From an uncultured Alphaproteobacteria bacterium (GTDB lineage Bacteria > Pseudomonadota > Alphaproteobacteria > Rs-D84), in the NCBI GenBank assembly GCA_944392565.1, contig CALXWX010000002.1, positions 53,853 through 117,852 on the forward strand: a DNA stretch of 64,000 bases, in the 5' to 3' direction. The first letter of the stretch is position 1. Every line of letters starts with the position of its first letter. Shown here one piece after another: positions 35,582 through 45,129 of this stretch. The notes under the pieces were generated by a model. The model had not been told where the DNA came from, ran no database searches, and saw only the letters and a program-made list of their open reading frames with translations. The position numbers and the translations under genes are program-made.

Positions 35582-35970
35582 GTGGGGATGGGGGACAAAA
35601 TGAAAATAAAACAACCGCTATAACACAAAATGTTGATAATAAAGGTGGCTGGGAAACCATCGGCACGGAATTCTGGCTGGACAGTGGCGATTTAGATGAT
35701 GCGGAAAAATGTTATAACCTGTTGGAACGACGCGCATGTGATTATCCCGCGGGCTTTATGGAATTCATAATTAAATATATTCCAGATACAGAAATAGAAA
35801 TATTTATGGACAAACCAGAACAAAACGCCAGCGCTGAACAAAAAACCAAGACCGGGGCAATTGTTGGCGGCGTTGGTGTTGTTGGCGGGGCGGTTGGCAA
35901 TTTAATAATTAATCGCGATACATTAACAAATAAAGCATCTTCTGATACCGTGCAAAATACGAAAAAATAA
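35581..35970 (+). pseudogene. 5'-truncated tail of a secreted or membrane-anchored protein gene
   Basis: The frame is open from inside the RNA C terminator and encodes about 130 residues: a Cys-containing part (CGDGGQNE, EKCYNLLERRACDYPAGF) and a glycine-zipper segment (GAIVGGVGVVGGAVGN) near the C terminus that could insert in a membrane. There is no signal peptide and no ATG with ribosome site at the start; a TTG at 35539 lies in the RNA element. I read it as a gene tail, though a non-ATG start is possible. Confidence 0.5.
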
Positions 35971-35994
35971 AAAACGCCCAAATGGGCGTTTTTT
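35968..35994. terminator. bidirectional terminator
   Basis: AAAACGCCC AAAT GGGCGTTTT palindrome between two convergent genes. Confidence 0.8.
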
Positions 35995-37918
35995 ACACAT
36001 GACCCTTTAATGCAATATATATTTGTCCCAAATCTGTTTTTAATATCGCCGCCGCCAGTTTATCGGAATTATCGGCTTGCTTTGTGCCAGATAAAACCTT
36101 GTCAAAACCGCGAACGAATTGCGTTGCCTGGGAACGGAACACAGAATCAGATTTTAACATTTCGCGCACCTGTTTCTTATCTGCCGCCGCCATCATTTTC
36201 GCCAACCATTTTGAAAAAATCGTTTTATCACCACCATGATATTTTTTCCATACGACATCTGGAATTTCTGCACCGGTTGCACGTGTTAAGTCCAATGTTT
36301 GTTCATGTAATTTTTCGAACATGCGTTCACTTTGCTTTAAAAAATCCTGGCTGCTGATGCGTCCAAATGATGCCGCTGGCGCTGTACTGATTGCATCCAT
36401 TGGCGCCGTTGCGCGCGCAACCATCATTTGCTTGTTCAATGTTTGCATTGTATTAACCGCCTTGGCATAATCTGCCATTAAATCTATCATTTGTTGACGC
36501 GATTGACCGGCTAAATCTTCCAACTTTACTGCTGAATCAGATATTGTTGTTGTTGATTCTGCAACCGTATTTTTCATCAATTCAATTTTTTCATTTAACG
36601 ATGCAACAATCTTTTGCAGATTATCACCCGTCGCCACAGAATCGCGCGCCAAATCGGGCAGGGCAGAAAAATATTGTTCAATTAATTTAGATAACGGCTG
36701 TAATTGCGCCGTGGTTTCTGCCGACATTTTTATCAAGCTGGCTGATTGCCCAGACAATTGTGTATGCGCCGTATTCATTTCGATTAATGTTTCGCGTACC
36801 CCTGTTGCCATTGTCTTGACAGATTCTGAAAACGCACCCGCCGCGGTTTTTGTGTTTTCCAATGTACTGTTTGCAACACCAGATACTGTTTTTAATTCAG
36901 ACACAACCCCCGTGGCAAAATCTTTAATTTCACCATTAAATCTGTTGGTTAATGTTGCCAGTTCCCCGGATATATTTCTAATTGCCCCTTCGGTTGATGT
37001 TGCCGATGTCATCAGTGTTTCGACCGCGTCTGTTAATTTTTGTGTTTGCTTGTCAATTGATGATTCTGCCAAACGAACCTGGGCGCCAACAACATTTGCC
37101 GTATTGGTCAAAGTATTCATTTGATTAGTTAATTGTTTCTTGGATTGTTTGCTGAAACTGTCCATTTTTTCCAGATGTCCATCCAAAATTTTATTATTAC
37201 GCGCCATAACATCTTCGTATGTCGCCGCCGATGTTTTTACATTATCAAACCCAGTCGCTGTTGTTGTGGACAAATCTTCTATCTTTTGAATCATTGATTC
37301 ATACGCAGATGTCAAATTTTTCATTTGTTCTGTATTTGCATCAAATTCAGATTTTAATTGTTGGCTCATATTTTCGCCAGATGCAATCCATGATTCTATA
37401 TTGCCTTGGATTTGCGACGCCTGTTCTGTGACATCTTGTGATGTTGCATCAATTTTTGCCAATAAATCGTTAACGGTTGTGCTGAAATTGTCTGTTGATG
37501 TACCGACATATTCCCAACTGGATGATTCTATGACGCCGCGTAAATCAGATACAGTATTGTCTAAACGCTGGGACATAATTGCTAATTTTTTTGTTGCATC
37601 ATCAGCGGTTGAAACCAATCTGTCATTTTGTTCCCCCAGGGATCGTTGTAATTCTGCGGCGGCGGCGATTTGCGAATTTAACGCATCACGAATTGTCTGG
37701 AAACTTGATTCTATTTTTAACATTTCATCCGCCAAAATAGTATTTAATACCCGAACTGCATCTTGTACGCGGGCGCGTTCAGGACGCGTCATAATATCCA
37801 ATACAGATTGCATAACCTTTTGCGATTTTCTGGAAATAAAAAACAATACAAACAGCGCAATCCCCAGCAAACCACCAATTGTTCCAATCAATATCCAAAT
37901 AATTTGTTCAGACAGCAT
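35993..37918 (-). CDS. membrane-anchored coiled-coil protein
   Basis: 641 residues: one transmembrane helix at about 8-29, then more than 450 residues of Ser/Thr/Gln-rich coiled coil in the style of methyl-accepting or tape-measure proteins, and a compact C-terminal domain (VWKKYHGGDKTIFSKWLAKM ... FVRGFDKVL ... LGQIYIALKGH). That last domain recurs in alphaproteobacterial proteins of unknown role, to my knowledge. It is divergent from addA. Not a chemoreceptor: no HAMP and no conserved signalling hairpin. Confidence 0.65.
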   Translation of the reverse strand: MLSEQIIWILIGTIGGLLGIALFVLFFISRKSQKVMQSVLDIMTRPERARVQDAVRVLNTILADEMLKIESSFQTIRDALNSQIAAAAELQRSLGEQNDRLVSTADDATKKLAIMSQRLDNTVSDLRGVIESSSWEYVGTSTDNFSTTVNDLLAKIDATSQDVTEQASQIQGNIESWIASGENMSQQLKSEFDANTEQMKNLTSAYESMIQKIEDLSTTTATGFDNVKTSAATYEDVMARNNKILDGHLEKMDSFSKQSKKQLTNQMNTLTNTANVVGAQVRLAESSIDKQTQKLTDAVETLMTSATSTEGAIRNISGELATLTNRFNGEIKDFATGVVSELKTVSGVANSTLENTKTAAGAFSESVKTMATGVRETLIEMNTAHTQLSGQSASLIKMSAETTAQLQPLSKLIEQYFSALPDLARDSVATGDNLQKIVASLNEKIELMKNTVAESTTTISDSAVKLEDLAGQSRQQMIDLMADYAKAVNTMQTLNKQMMVARATAPMDAISTAPAASFGRISSQDFLKQSERMFEKLHEQTLDLTRATGAEIPDVVWKKYHGGDKTIFSKWLAKMMAAADKKQVREMLKSDSVFRSQATQFVRGFDKVLSGTKQADNSDKLAAAILKTDLGQIYIALKGHV

Positions 37919-38010
37919 AAATCCCCCCCAATTGATTATTTTTATAACCGCAATGTTCTTGCAGTTCTATGAAATTTATACTAAAATCTCACAAATAAAG
38001 CAAGGGCAGA

Positions 38011-40620
38011 ATGACACAAAAACCCACACTTTCACCAGACCAAGATAACGCCGCCAACCCATCAGAAAATGTATGGGTCCAGGCAAATGCCGGAACTGGG
38101 AAAACCAGCGTTCTGGTTCAACGATTATTAAGAATATTATTTCGTACCCCAGACTTAAATAATTGCGGAATTTTATGTTTGACCTATACAAATGCTGCGG
38201 CGGGCGAAATGCGCAACAGAATTTTGGCATCTTTGCGGGAATGGGCGATGGCATCTGATGCCGACCTGGCTGATTTGTTAACCGGCATAACAGTAAATCA
38301 AGTGCCGAACGAAACAGACCTGCAACGTGCCAGACAAATTTTTTTCTTTTATATTGATAATCCAGATATCTTGAAAATTAAAACAATACACGGTTTTTGT
38401 GAAGAAATCTTGCACCGTTTTCCATTAGAAGCAGGCATATCACCCGCATGGACACTGGTATCCGGGGCGGCACAACGCACATTATTACAAGACGCTTTTG
38501 CTAAATTAATTAATTCTGCAAATAACCCGATTGCCACCAACGCATTTAACCATATTGTCGACCGGGTTTCTGAATATTATTTAGACGACTTGTTAAAAAT
38601 TCTAAGTACACTGTACAAAGACTTTTTCCAAGTTGAAGAAATTAATAATTATCGTAAATACTTCGTTGACACGACTAAAAAATTCTTGGATTTAAATTCA
38701 CCAGAATCACCAGAACCAACCGCCCAGGAACTGGCTGAAATAATAAAAAATGTTTCAAATGATATAAAATCATCAAAAACACCGGCAAAGTTTTTAACAG
38801 AAATTATTAATACAACAAAACAGTATATTGATAAATCGATAGATTTTGAAAAATATAAATTACTATACTTAAACAAAACAAACGGCAAAAAAAAACCCAC
38901 TGTGGGCAAACGCGATTATCTGGTCACGGAACAAAAACGCGTGTATAAAAAAGACCAACGACACATCACAAAAAAACTATTCGATGACACAATGGCGATG
39001 TTTGATTTGGCATCAGAATTCGCAAAAATATATGCTGATTTAAAACATTCGCGTAATTTACTGGATTTTGAAGACTTGATTTTATACACCAGAAAACTGT
39101 TTTCAAACCCAGAAACAATGGGGTGGGTTTTGTCCCAACTAAACACCCATCTGACACATATATTACTGGACGAAGCACAAGATACAGGACCGTTGCAATG
39201 GGACATTTTACGCATGTTGGCAGGTGATTTTTTTACAGATGGCGACACCGAAAAATCCGCGCATTCAATATTTGTCGTTGGCGACACAAAGCAATCTATT
39301 TATGGGTTCCAGGGCGCAGATCCGCACGCATTTGCCGCCAGCCGCGATGAAATTGCCAAACAAATCCGCGAAAATATGCGCACCATACGCGAAATACCAT
39401 TGGCACAAAGTTTTCGTTCGCTTTCACCAATATTATGCACTGTTGACGATTTCTTTAATGATGACATCGTTATAAAACTAACAGGCTTTTCCAATAATCC
39501 ACACAAATGCTTTCGGCACGATGGCGACGGACTGGTCGAACTGCACAAAATAGTATCTAAAAAGACCGACGATACAGATTCTGTCAAATACATTTCTGTT
39601 ATTGCTGATAAAATCAAAGAATTGCTGACCGACGGCAAGTTTTTACCACACGACATAATGATACTGGTGCAAAATCGCATACCGTTTGCGCCATTAATGG
39701 TCCAAGAATTAAAAAAACGAAACATCCCTGTTGCAGGCAGCGACCGAATAATTTTACCAAATTATCCTGCTATTCGCGATTTGTTGAACCTGGTTCGTTT
39801 TTGCCTGAACACTGCCGACGATTACAGTTTATGTTGTGTATTAAAAAGTCCATTGTTCAGATTGAATGAACGGGATATTTTTAATATTTGTAAAATAAAA
39901 AACGATATAAAAAATGCAATTGCCATCCCGACCATATATGATGTTTTGCGCGATGAAATGCCAGATGTTTTTTTGCGATTAACAAAAATACTGGAATGGT
40001 CAAAACAACTGGCACCATATTCGTTTTTTACACATGTTTTAAATGATAATGATTCACGCGCCAGCATGATTGCCGCACTGGGCGACCAAATAATAGACCC
40101 GCTGGAAGAATTTATGACAATTTGTTTGTCGTACGAACGCACACAAACCGGAACATTGTATCACTTTTTAAAATGGTTTATAACCGGTGCCAGCGAAATC
40201 AAGCGCGACATGGACGCATCCATGGGCGTTCGTGTTGTAACCGTCCACGGCAGCAAGGGTTTAGAATCGCCCGTTGTTTTCTTGATAGACACGGTTAATG
40301 TTCCTGACGCCGAAAATATATTACCAATAACACCAGATGCGCAGCAAAATAATGATTTACAACCGCCTGTGTGGCTGTGGTCCCCGCGCGCCGACAATGG
40401 CGAACGACGGGCGGCGGCAGCTGACGCGTTACAACAAACGCGCATCGCAGAATATTATCGATTGTTATATGTTGCAATGACGCGCGCCCGCGACAGGTTG
40501 TATATTTATGGATATACAGTGAACAATACTGCGCCCGAAATTGCGTGGCACAGTCAATTATGGCGCGTATTTGCAAAGCAGTCTAACAATGATATAATCA
40601 GGATTACAGATGACAAATAA
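38011..40620 (+). CDS. addA: AddA-type double-strand-break repair helicase (nuclease domain split off)
   Basis: 869 residues of UvrD-like SF1A helicase: Walker A QANAGTGKTSVLV, FTDYE-like CLTYTNAAA, DEAQDTG, GDTKQSIYGFQGADP, VHGSKGLE and LLYVAMTRARDRLYIYG. Typical AddA is 1100-1200 residues with a C-terminal RecB-type nuclease; here the chain ends after motif VI and the nuclease part is in the next frame, 11-nt overlap. No addB is next to it. AAGGG precedes the ATG. Confidence 0.9.
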   Translation: MTQKPTLSPDQDNAANPSENVWVQANAGTGKTSVLVQRLLRILFRTPDLNNCGILCLTYTNAAAGEMRNRILASLREWAMASDADLADLLTGITVNQVPNETDLQRARQIFFFYIDNPDILKIKTIHGFCEEILHRFPLEAGISPAWTLVSGAAQRTLLQDAFAKLINSANNPIATNAFNHIVDRVSEYYLDDLLKILSTLYKDFFQVEEINNYRKYFVDTTKKFLDLNSPESPEPTAQELAEIIKNVSNDIKSSKTPAKFLTEIINTTKQYIDKSIDFEKYKLLYLNKTNGKKKPTVGKRDYLVTEQKRVYKKDQRHITKKLFDDTMAMFDLASEFAKIYADLKHSRNLLDFEDLILYTRKLFSNPETMGWVLSQLNTHLTHILLDEAQDTGPLQWDILRMLAGDFFTDGDTEKSAHSIFVVGDTKQSIYGFQGADPHAFAASRDEIAKQIRENMRTIREIPLAQSFRSLSPILCTVDDFFNDDIVIKLTGFSNNPHKCFRHDGDGLVELHKIVSKKTDDTDSVKYISVIADKIKELLTDGKFLPHDIMILVQNRIPFAPLMVQELKKRNIPVAGSDRIILPNYPAIRDLLNLVRFCLNTADDYSLCCVLKSPLFRLNERDIFNICKIKNDIKNAIAIPTIYDVLRDEMPDVFLRLTKILEWSKQLAPYSFFTHVLNDNDSRASMIAALGDQIIDPLEEFMTICLSYERTQTGTLYHFLKWFITGASEIKRDMDASMGVRVVTVHGSKGLESPVVFLIDTVNVPDAENILPITPDAQQNNDLQPPVWLWSPRADNGERRAAAADALQQTRIAEYYRLLYVAMTRARDRLYIYGYTVNNTAPEIAWHSQLWRVFAKQSNNDIIRITDDK

Positions 40621-41056
40621 CCTGTACGAATTACTGAAAAAATTAAAAAACACAAAACATGCCACAGATGCGGGGCGCCGTATTCATTCCGGCATGCGAC
40701 ACATAATTATCGACAACGACAAAACATGTGGTAATCCTGAAATCATTGCCCAGATAAAATCACATCCAAATTTGTTGGAATTCTTTTCTGCAAATTCCAT
40801 GACCGAGGTTCCAATTGCTGGATTTATCAATGACACAATCGTCAGCCGTCGAATAGATCGGATGATTATTAATAACGACAATAAAACTATTAAAATTTTA
40901 GATTATAAAACAGATACCGATAAAAATATTTTTTTATCTAAATACATTGCACAAATACAAGAATACAAGATTTTAGTTCAAGATATTTTTCCGGGCTACA
41001 CAGTATATGGATATATATTGTGGCTGCACGATTTTTCTTTGACAGAAATTAAATAG
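40610..41056 (+). CDS. RecB-like PD-(D/E)XK nuclease domain, split from AddA
   Basis: 148 residues with MTEVPIAGF ... SRRIDRMII ... KILDYKTD, the G-x-I-D ... D-Y-K-T core of the AddA/RecB nuclease. It begins inside the last codons of addA in another frame, so translation is coupled. Either a natural gene fission or an old frameshift; both pieces look intact and the combined 1017 residues are near AddA length. It would give the helicase its end-resection activity as a separate subunit. Confidence 0.75.
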   Translation: MTNNLYELLKKLKNTKHATDAGRRIHSGMRHIIIDNDKTCGNPEIIAQIKSHPNLLEFFSANSMTEVPIAGFINDTIVSRRIDRMIINNDNKTIKILDYKTDTDKNIFLSKYIAQIQEYKILVQDIFPGYTVYGYILWLHDFSLTEIK

Positions 41057-41061
41057 AATAC

Positions 41062-41091
41062 TTGAAAAACGGTATATATTACGACTATAAT
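41062..41091 (+). promoter_or_regulatory. recN promoter, leaderless layout
   Basis: TTGAAA (41062-41067), 18-nt spacer, perfect TATAAT (41086-41091), only 6 nt before ATG 41098. Confidence 0.65.
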
Positions 41092-41097
41092 CAAATC

Positions 41098-42750
41098 ATG
41101 CTTACACATCTGACCATATCAAATATTGTTTTGATTGAAAAACTGAATCTGGAATTCGGTGCGGGTCTGAACATATTGACTGGCGAAACCGGTGCTGGTA
41201 AAAGTATTTTAATGGACGCATTGGCATTGGCGTTGGGCGCGCGATCTGACGCGGGATTGGTTCGGCACGGTTGTGAAAGTGCATCTGTTATCGCGGAATT
41301 TGATGATGCATGCCCCAAATTACAATCCCTGATGGGTGAAAACGGCATCGAATACGATGGCAATCTGATATTACGCCGCACATTATCATCTGATGGAAAA
41401 AGTCGTGCATGGGTCAACGACACCCCTGTATCAATAAAAACATTAAAACAAATTGGTGATGAATTAGTCGAAATTCATGGACAATTCGCCAATCATACAT
41501 TATTGAATCCGGCATCGCACCGTGATGCACTGGACGCATTTGGCATTGCAAATGACAAAGAATATTTATCGCTGTTAAACCGTGTGCATAAAACATATGC
41601 CGCGTATCATTCGGCGCAAACCCAATTAGACGAATTGCAAAAAATACTTGAAAAATCAGCGACTGAACGCGATTTCTTGGAACACAATGTTAACGAATTG
41701 CGCGCATTAAATGTTCAGGTTGGCGAAGAAGACGAATTGGCAGAATTACGCTCATCGATGATGAATGCTGAAAAAGATTCTGCAATTTTATCCGATGCAA
41801 TCGCCGCATTAAATCCACGCGGCGAATCTGTGTATGATAATATTTATTCTGCGGCAAATATTTTATTGCGAATAAAAACAGATCCAAATCCATATGCCGA
41901 ACAAATCGACGCATTATATAATGCGGCACAAATTTTATCAGACGCCACAGAAAAACTGACCCCGCCAGAATTTGAAACCAATCGTATGGATGAAATCGAA
42001 GAAAGATTGTTTGCCATTCGTGCGGCGGCGCGCAAACATCGTGTTCCTGCTGATGAATTGCCGCAAAAATTGGAACAAATGTCGGCGCAATTAAATACAA
42101 TTGAAAATTCTGATGCCGAATTACATAAATTAACCGCGATAATGAACGCCGCCCGTCACGATTTTCAGTCCGCATCTGAACAATTAACACACGCGCGCGC
42201 ATCTGCCGCCGAACAATTGCGTGAAAAAATATTATCCGAATTACCTGATTTAAAACTGGGGAATGCGGATTTTATGGTTGCCCGCACGCCCGCCGCACCA
42301 TCATCAAATGGATGCGATGATATTGTATTTATGATAAAGACAAATCCGGGCATGCCATTTGCACCGTTACATCGTGCGGCATCAGGCGGCGAATTGGCAC
42401 GATTAATGCTGGCAATGCGGGTTGTTCTGGCAAATGGGGGCGGGGCGCACACATTCGTATTTGATGAAATTGATACCGGTATCAGCGGCGCGACCGCATC
42501 GGCAGTCGGTCAGCGTTTAAATCGCCTGGCACAATCATCCCAGGCATTGGTAATAACGCATTCTGCCCAGGTTGCTGGATTTGCCGACCGACATTTTAAA
42601 ATTGCAAAACATTCGTCTGATTCAACGACAACCACAACCGTATCTGAAATAACTGGGGATGAACGAATAAATGAAATTGCCCGCATAATCAGTGGCGCTG
42701 AAATAACCCCAGAATCATTAGCAACCGCCCGCACATTAATAAAAAATTGA
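41098..42750 (+). CDS. recN: DNA repair protein RecN
   Basis: 550-residue SMC-like ATPase for double-strand-break repair. N-terminal Walker A TGETGAGKSILMDAL with SNIVLIEKL, long coiled-coil middle and C-terminal signature ASGGELARLMLA plus Walker B TFVFDEIDTGISG. ATG 41098 gives the standard N terminus. Stops with TGA, one of the few UGA stops in the window. The addA-nuclease-recN order groups end-resection functions; xseA is convergent. Confidence 0.95.
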   Translation: MLTHLTISNIVLIEKLNLEFGAGLNILTGETGAGKSILMDALALALGARSDAGLVRHGCESASVIAEFDDACPKLQSLMGENGIEYDGNLILRRTLSSDGKSRAWVNDTPVSIKTLKQIGDELVEIHGQFANHTLLNPASHRDALDAFGIANDKEYLSLLNRVHKTYAAYHSAQTQLDELQKILEKSATERDFLEHNVNELRALNVQVGEEDELAELRSSMMNAEKDSAILSDAIAALNPRGESVYDNIYSAANILLRIKTDPNPYAEQIDALYNAAQILSDATEKLTPPEFETNRMDEIEERLFAIRAAARKHRVPADELPQKLEQMSAQLNTIENSDAELHKLTAIMNAARHDFQSASEQLTHARASAAEQLREKILSELPDLKLGNADFMVARTPAAPSSNGCDDIVFMIKTNPGMPFAPLHRAASGGELARLMLAMRVVLANGGGAHTFVFDEIDTGISGATASAVGQRLNRLAQSSQALVITHSAQVAGFADRHFKIAKHSSDSTTTTTVSEITGDERINEIARIISGAEITPESLATARTLIKN

Positions 42751-42751
42751 T

Positions 42752-43987
42752 TTAAATTTTAATAACACCGTCTGCGAATTCAATTGTTGCCGGGGTCAGA
42801 TTGCTGTCCGCACGACTGATAATCGCATTGTCTTTATCGCGCACAATCGCATATCCGCGCGCCAAAACACTTTTATAGCTAAGCGAATTTAACATTTGTC
42901 CCAAATGTGCCACTGATTGCGCCAAAACCAACATTTTATTTTGTAATATATTTGGGAATGTTGCAATCATGCTAATTTTCTGGCGTGCAGATTGTATTTT
43001 GTTTTCCATTAATATATTCATCGTGCGGGTCAAATCATCCAAACGCTGTGTCTGTTCCATAACAAATTGTTTTGGATTTTTTATATTAATGGATTCAACC
43101 CGCGATTTTGCATTTACCAAACGCGTTGTAAAATTGTTTGATAACCGATGCCACAAATTATCCATTTCCTGAATCAATGATAATTTTGTTGGCACAACCA
43201 TTTCAGCGGCACCAGTCGGCGTTGGCGCCCGAACATCAGCCGCATAATCAATCAGCATCCAATCCGGTTCATGCCCAACCCCAGATATTAATGGAATTTC
43301 ACTGGCGGCGGCGGCACGAACAACAATTTCTTCGGAAAATGGCAATAAATCTTCCAATGCCCCGCCGCCGCGCGCGACAATGATAACATCGACATTTTTT
43401 TCGCGATTAAAATATTCAATGCCGGCGGCAACCTCTGCGGCGGCGGTTGTTCCCTGGACCGTTGCCGGATATAAAACAATTTGTACCGGCAAACGTTCAC
43501 GCAATCTGTTTTGAATGTCTTGGAATGCCGCGCCTGTTGGACTGGTAACAATTCCAATACGCTGGGGGAATCGTGGCAACGGCTTTTTTCGTGCAGAATC
43601 AAACAATCCTTCGGCTGCCAGCTTGCGCTTGCGTTCTTCCAGCATTTTCAGAATCGCCCCAACGCCTGCCATTTCAATTTCATTTACAATTATTTGATAA
43701 TTACTGCGCGCCGGATATGTTGTAAATCGCCCGGTAATTATAACCTCCATCCCGTCTTCTAACTTAAACGGGACCGGCGTCCCACGCCATATAATCACAG
43801 ATATTGCCGCCCCTGCATCTTTTATCGTCATATACATGTGTCCCGATGTCGCGCGCGTAATTTGCGATAATTCCCCCCGCACACGCAGGCGTGGAAATGC
43901 AGTTTCAACAACATTTTTTAATAATGCCGATGCATCAGAAACACTAAATATCATATCTGGCTGAATAAACGGTTGTGGTTTTTCCAT
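42752..43987 (-). CDS. xseA: exodeoxyribonuclease VII large subunit
   Basis: 411 residues. N-terminal OB fold (SVSDASALLKNVVETAFPRLRVRGELSQ), then the catalytic domain with RIGIVTSPTGAAFQDI, DVIIVARGGGALEDLLPF and GHEPDWMLIDYAADVRAPTPTGAAE, and a coiled-coil C terminus. Degrades single-stranded DNA together with XseB, which is not in the window. It follows a transglutaminase-like gene with 2 nt between and ends 1 nt from recN. Confidence 0.95.
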   Translation of the reverse strand: MEKPQPFIQPDMIFSVSDASALLKNVVETAFPRLRVRGELSQITRATSGHMYMTIKDAGAAISVIIWRGTPVPFKLEDGMEVIITGRFTTYPARSNYQIIVNEIEMAGVGAILKMLEERKRKLAAEGLFDSARKKPLPRFPQRIGIVTSPTGAAFQDIQNRLRERLPVQIVLYPATVQGTTAAAEVAAGIEYFNREKNVDVIIVARGGGALEDLLPFSEEIVVRAAAASEIPLISGVGHEPDWMLIDYAADVRAPTPTGAAEMVVPTKLSLIQEMDNLWHRLSNNFTTRLVNAKSRVESINIKNPKQFVMEQTQRLDDLTRTMNILMENKIQSARQKISMIATFPNILQNKMLVLAQSVAHLGQMLNSLSYKSVLARGYAIVRDKDNAIISRADSNLTPATIEFADGVIKI

Positions 43988-43989
43988 GA

Positions 43990-44499
43990 CTATTTATCTC
44001 TATCTATATTTTTCACAGCGGTCGTAAAATCAAGCCCAGCAGCATTTAGGAATCTGACAATAACATTTTTGCCGTCATCATCAATTGGTGCCGGTTTCCC
44101 CAAATAATATGGAACCGGCACACCAGCATATGCATATTGATCAAAAGTTAAATCAAACGGTGTCTTGGTTGGCAAATGCATAACATAAAAATGCGGACCA
44201 TATGTCCACAAATCATCAATATACATTAATTGCCAATCCTTGCTATTCATTAACGCAACAAACGAAAAACTGGACGCACGACAAAAACCATATGAATCAT
44301 ATGGAAATGCCTTGTAACTATACCCGATATCTGTATAAAAAGTCGCATGTTTAACAGTATCTAATTTAAAACTGTCCCGGAATAACAATGTTAAATTTTT
44401 TGCACGCAACCGCTGCGTCCGGTCAAGACGCATTCCATCCAGTTTTTTTAACAAACCCTGGGTTGCATTTTCGTACGCAAGTTTATTATTTTTTTTCAT
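43990..44499 (-). CDS. transglutaminase-like (Cys-His-Asp) protein, copy 1
   Basis: 169 residues, paralogous to the next gene: GFCRASSFSFV, GPHFYVMHLP, FDLTFDQYAYAGVPVPYYLGKPA align with the second copy. A Cys, a His and an Asp in this order and context suggest the papain/transglutaminase fold with catalytic triad C-H-D. No signal peptide, so cytoplasmic. The promoter TTGATA/TATAAT abuts the ATG. Function not known; the fold call is inference. Confidence 0.6.
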   Translation of the reverse strand: MKKNNKLAYENATQGLLKKLDGMRLDRTQRLRAKNLTLLFRDSFKLDTVKHATFYTDIGYSYKAFPYDSYGFCRASSFSFVALMNSKDWQLMYIDDLWTYGPHFYVMHLPTKTPFDLTFDQYAYAGVPVPYYLGKPAPIDDDGKNVIVRFLNAAGLDFTTAVKNIDRDK

Positions 44500-44507
44500 T
44501 TCAACAA

Positions 44508-44536
44508 ATTATATCACACAACAACACAAATATCAA
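44508..44536 (-). promoter_or_regulatory. promoter of 43990-44499, leaderless layout
   Basis: TTGATA (44531-44536), 17-nt spacer, perfect TATAAT (44508-44513), 8 nt from the ATG. Confidence 0.7.
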
Positions 44537-44543
44537 TTTCATA

Positions 44544-45119
44544 TCACAATCGACCATGCAACGCCCGTCGTAATGCATTTTCAAAAACAATGCTTTTTAA
44601 GTCAATACCCAAATGTTCGGCAAATTTGTATGCCCGCGCAAATTCAAAATCACTATCTGCGTATTCACCCAAGAAATACGGAATTTCTACAAATTTTCCA
44701 AATTCATCAACAGACTGGTCAAATGTTAAATCTAATATACTGCCATCAAATTTATTTTCCAACCAAACATGATCCGTCAATCCCGGTACATAATAATTAC
44801 CCCTGTATACTTTTAAGCGCCAAATTTCTGCACCATTTGGCATACGAAACAAATGCGACCAAGTATAACTGGCAATTCCGCAAAAACCCGCAGCAAAGCG
44901 TCCAGATTTACAGCGTTCTGATTCAAACAGCGAACACAACGCATCTCGCCGAACCACAGAATTACGAAACGCCGCCCGAAATTTATAAACCATTGCCGGC
45001 ATATTATATTGCGCACGAAATTTATACGGCAAATCCATAAAACGAACCTGTTTTGCCAGCATTCGTGTGGCATTGTTATACATATCTGTCTTGCTAAGAT
45101 ATATTTTCTTTTTTGTCAT
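44544..45119 (-). CDS. transglutaminase-like (Cys-His-Asp) protein, copy 2
   Basis: 191 residues. The shared core is GFCGIASYTWSHLF, LTDHVWLENKFDGSILDLTFDQ (shown as the key parts DHVWLE and DLTFDQ) and EIPYFLGEYAD. The N terminus is basic (MTKKKIYLSKTDMYNNATRM). Ten nt separate it from tsaD upstream. It ends in UGA. It is a diverged tandem paralogue of the gene at 43990. Confidence 0.6.
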   Translation of the reverse strand: MTKKKIYLSKTDMYNNATRMLAKQVRFMDLPYKFRAQYNMPAMVYKFRAAFRNSVVRRDALCSLFESERCKSGRFAAGFCGIASYTWSHLFRMPNGAEIWRLKVYRGNYYVPGLTDHVWLENKFDGSILDLTFDQSVDEFGKFVEIPYFLGEYADSDFEFARAYKFAEHLGIDLKSIVFENALRRALHGRL

Positions 45120-45129
45120 ATTTTATTTT

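Noticed and set aside
42748..42750. UGA reassigned to Trp or another amino acid
   Set aside because: TGA ends recN and the genes at 44544, 59592 and 60790 in proper places, and prfB is present, so UGA is a stop.
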